Assembly: GCA_012961305.1 (NCBI GenBank)
Contig: DTZQ01000329.1
Span: 1-13,920 of the forward strand
Length of the DNA stretch: 13,920 nucleotides
Direction of reading: 5' to 3'
Source: Armatimonadota bacterium
GTDB lineage: Bacteria; Armatimonadota; UBA10988; DTZQ01
The notes under the pieces are model-generated. The model searched no databases. It was not told the DNA's origin and saw nothing but the letters and a program-made list of their open reading frames with translations. Below are positions 12,807 to 13,920 of the stretch, one piece after another; positions within the stretch are counted from its first letter, which is position 1; each line of letters opens with the position of its first letter. The position numbers and the translations under genes were made by a program.

Positions 12807-13819
12807 ATCACCACTTCGGGCAAGGCTAACTTCGCCCGGAAACGGTTGAAATCCTTGCCCGTTTCGACTTTGAGGCGCCGTAAGGCAAAAGGCTGGTAAT
12901 TGCTCAGTTGGTTCCGACCGGCACAGCAGGAAACTGCAAACTGGTAGCCCGCATCCTGTACCAGACGTTCTACCAGGGGGTTGAATCTGCCTGCGGGATA
13001 GGCAAAGGCCAAAACCTCTTGCTCAACCTCCTGCTCCAGAATTAGTTTGGACTGGGCAATTTCGTGCCGAAGACGAGTTTCATCGAACACGGTGGTCAAA
13101 ATGGGGTGGGTTAAGGTGTGGGCTCCAATTTCAAAACCACTGGCTACCATTTCCCGCACCTCATCCCAGGTGAGAAATAAATCCCGGCTCATTTCTGGAG
13201 GCCAGGCCACTTCGCATTCCGCTTCCAAAGCAGTTAGCAGTTGTTCCCTTTGCCCATCTTCGACGCTTTTCAAGAGGGCTATCATTTCTCGCGCTGCTCG
13301 TTCCCGGTCAGTCCGGTCTTTTAGGGGCCAAGCCAGCGGACCCCACTCCGTTAGCCACACCTCCCGGCGCGGAGTGTGTTTGAAGTAGTAGCACACCCGG
13401 TCCCACCAGGGAACAACGCCCGTTTCGATGAATCCGGGAACGAGAAACAGAGTGGCCGGCACTTCGTAAGCCCTTAAAATGGGGTAGACCGTGGTGTAGT
13501 TGTCTCTGTAGCCGTCGTCAAAGGTCATTAAGAGGAGATTGGGCGGGGGCTTGCGGTTTCGTTCAAGTATGGCTGCCAGTTCAGCGAAAGTAACAATAGT
13601 AAAGTATTGCTTGAGCCAGCGAATTTCCCGCTCTAATTCCTCGGGAGTAACACTGATAACCTCGGGGTCGAATGGATACTCCTCCTGATTCACCGCAAGT
13701 ATCCGGTGGTAGGCTAAAATCGTAAAGGAACCCGGGTACAAAATCTGCCGGGCACGCACTATTACTTCAGCCAAACGGGTGCCAGTTAGCAGCGCGCAGA
13801 CAATCTCCAATTTGGACAT
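12800..13819 (-). CDS. Polysaccharide deacetylase (NodB domain)
   Basis: This 339-residue protein is a carbohydrate esterase family 4 type enzyme, which removes N- or O-acetyl groups from polysaccharides using a divalent metal. Landmarks: LAYHRI (35-40), catalytic TFDDGY (99-104; D101 as base, D102 as metal ligand), metal-binding HTLTH (H234, H238) in IGAHTLTHP, and AFAYPAGRFN (271-280, R278). An insert of about 90 residues (about 135-225) separates the first and second motifs, as in the longer exopolysaccharide-associated members. There is no clear signal peptide: residues 1-30 are only mildly hydrophobic. AAGGAGGG precedes the ATG by about 8 nt. The reading frame stays open upstream to the window edge, but the ribosome binding site and the protein family start favour 13819. 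A probable upstream gene overlaps its beginning, suggesting an operon, likely for cell-surface polysaccharide synthesis. Confidence 0.92.
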   Translation of the reverse strand: MSKLEIVCALLTGTRLAEVIVRARQILYPGSFTILAYHRILAVNQEEYPFDPEVISVTPEELEREIRWLKQYFTIVTFAELAAILERNRKPPPNLLLMTFDDGYRDNYTTVYPILRAYEVPATLFLVPGFIETGVVPWWDRVCYYFKHTPRREVWLTEWGPLAWPLKDRTDRERAAREMIALLKSVEDGQREQLLTALEAECEVAWPPEMSRDLFLTWDEVREMVASGFEIGAHTLTHPILTTVFDETRLRHEIAQSKLILEQEVEQEVLAFAYPAGRFNPLVERLVQDAGYQFAVSCCAGRNQLSNYQPFALRRLKVETGKDFNRFRAKLALPEVVIY

Positions 13820-13920
13820 AATGCTGTTCCCTCCTTGGCACAGGGGAATTCCGAGTCCGAAGCCGGCGTTTGACTTTCTGTATGGCCTGCCGGAGGGTCT
13901 CCTGCCACCTTTGGCAGACG
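13767..13920 (-). CDS. Probable C-terminal end of an upstream gene (partial)
   Basis: A frame different from the deacetylase is open from the right edge to a TGA at 13767-13769. It gives about 50 residues rich in Arg, Gln and Lys (VCQRWQETLRQAIQKVKRRL then RTRNSP...). Its third codon positions are clearly richer in G/C than those of the other two minus frames, as in the confirmed genes here, and the first 20 residues would form an amphipathic helix. If real, it overlaps the deacetylase start by 53 bp. The family is not recognisable from so short a piece. Confidence 0.4.
   Translation of the reverse strand, partial: VCQRWQETLRQAIQKVKRRLRTRNSPVPRREQHYVQIGDCLRAANWHPFG

Overview
The window is GC-rich bacterial DNA with tightly packed genes, frequent start/stop overlaps and strong GGAGG-type ribosome binding sites. 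The gene style suggests a free-living, Gram-negative-like, possibly thermophilic bacterium of the Armatimonadota / Planctomycetota kind: secreted multi-domain beta-sandwich proteins, a planctomycete-type AXE1-like esterase, a TPR / LPP20-like envelope protein, a NodB deacetylase and a family-1 solute-binding protein. This placement is an inference from protein style only; there is no rRNA or phylogenetic marker in the window.

Layout. (1) 1-355 is a 355-bp gene-free, structure-rich stretch. It holds a good leftward sigma70-type promoter with an operator-like palindrome in its spacer, several inverted repeats, and an isolated strong Shine-Dalgarno without a normal start codon. (2) 356-4024 (+) is a two-gene operon: a 292-residue secreted protein of unknown function, then a 925-residue secreted protein built of several LamG-like beta-sandwich modules. 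(3) 4083-11996 (-) is a six-gene unit with gaps of 23 bp or less and three ATGA or near-ATGA junctions. In transcription order it encodes a solute-binding protein with a C-terminal membrane anchor, an ABC importer ATPase, an NAD(P)-dependent aldehyde dehydrogenase, a small nucleotidyltransferase whose reading frame is broken, a TPR / proline-rich / LPP20-like exported protein, and a duplicated alpha/beta-hydrolase whose second half has lost its nucleophile. (4) 11997-12227 holds two divergent promoters, one for the six-gene unit and one with perfect TTGACA-N17-TATAAT hexamers for the next gene. (5) 12228-12806 (+) is a membrane-anchored thioredoxin-fold protein. (6) 12800-13819 (-) is a polysaccharide deacetylase, convergent with and overlapping the previous gene by 7 bp. 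A probable partial gene upstream of it runs off the right edge.

How the genes may work together (inference). The minus-strand unit combines uptake (binding protein and ATPase, no permease in view), oxidation of an aldehyde and an exported ester hydrolase. It could serve scavenging of an esterified organic substrate, with the TPR/LPP20-like protein as an envelope factor translationally coupled to the esterase. The convergent plus-strand operon supplies large exported beta-sandwich proteins that could bind carbohydrate or other surfaces. The NodB protein at the right belongs to envelope or exopolysaccharide modification. Nothing identifies the substrate. I saw no tRNA, rRNA, CRISPR array, insertion sequence or phage gene.
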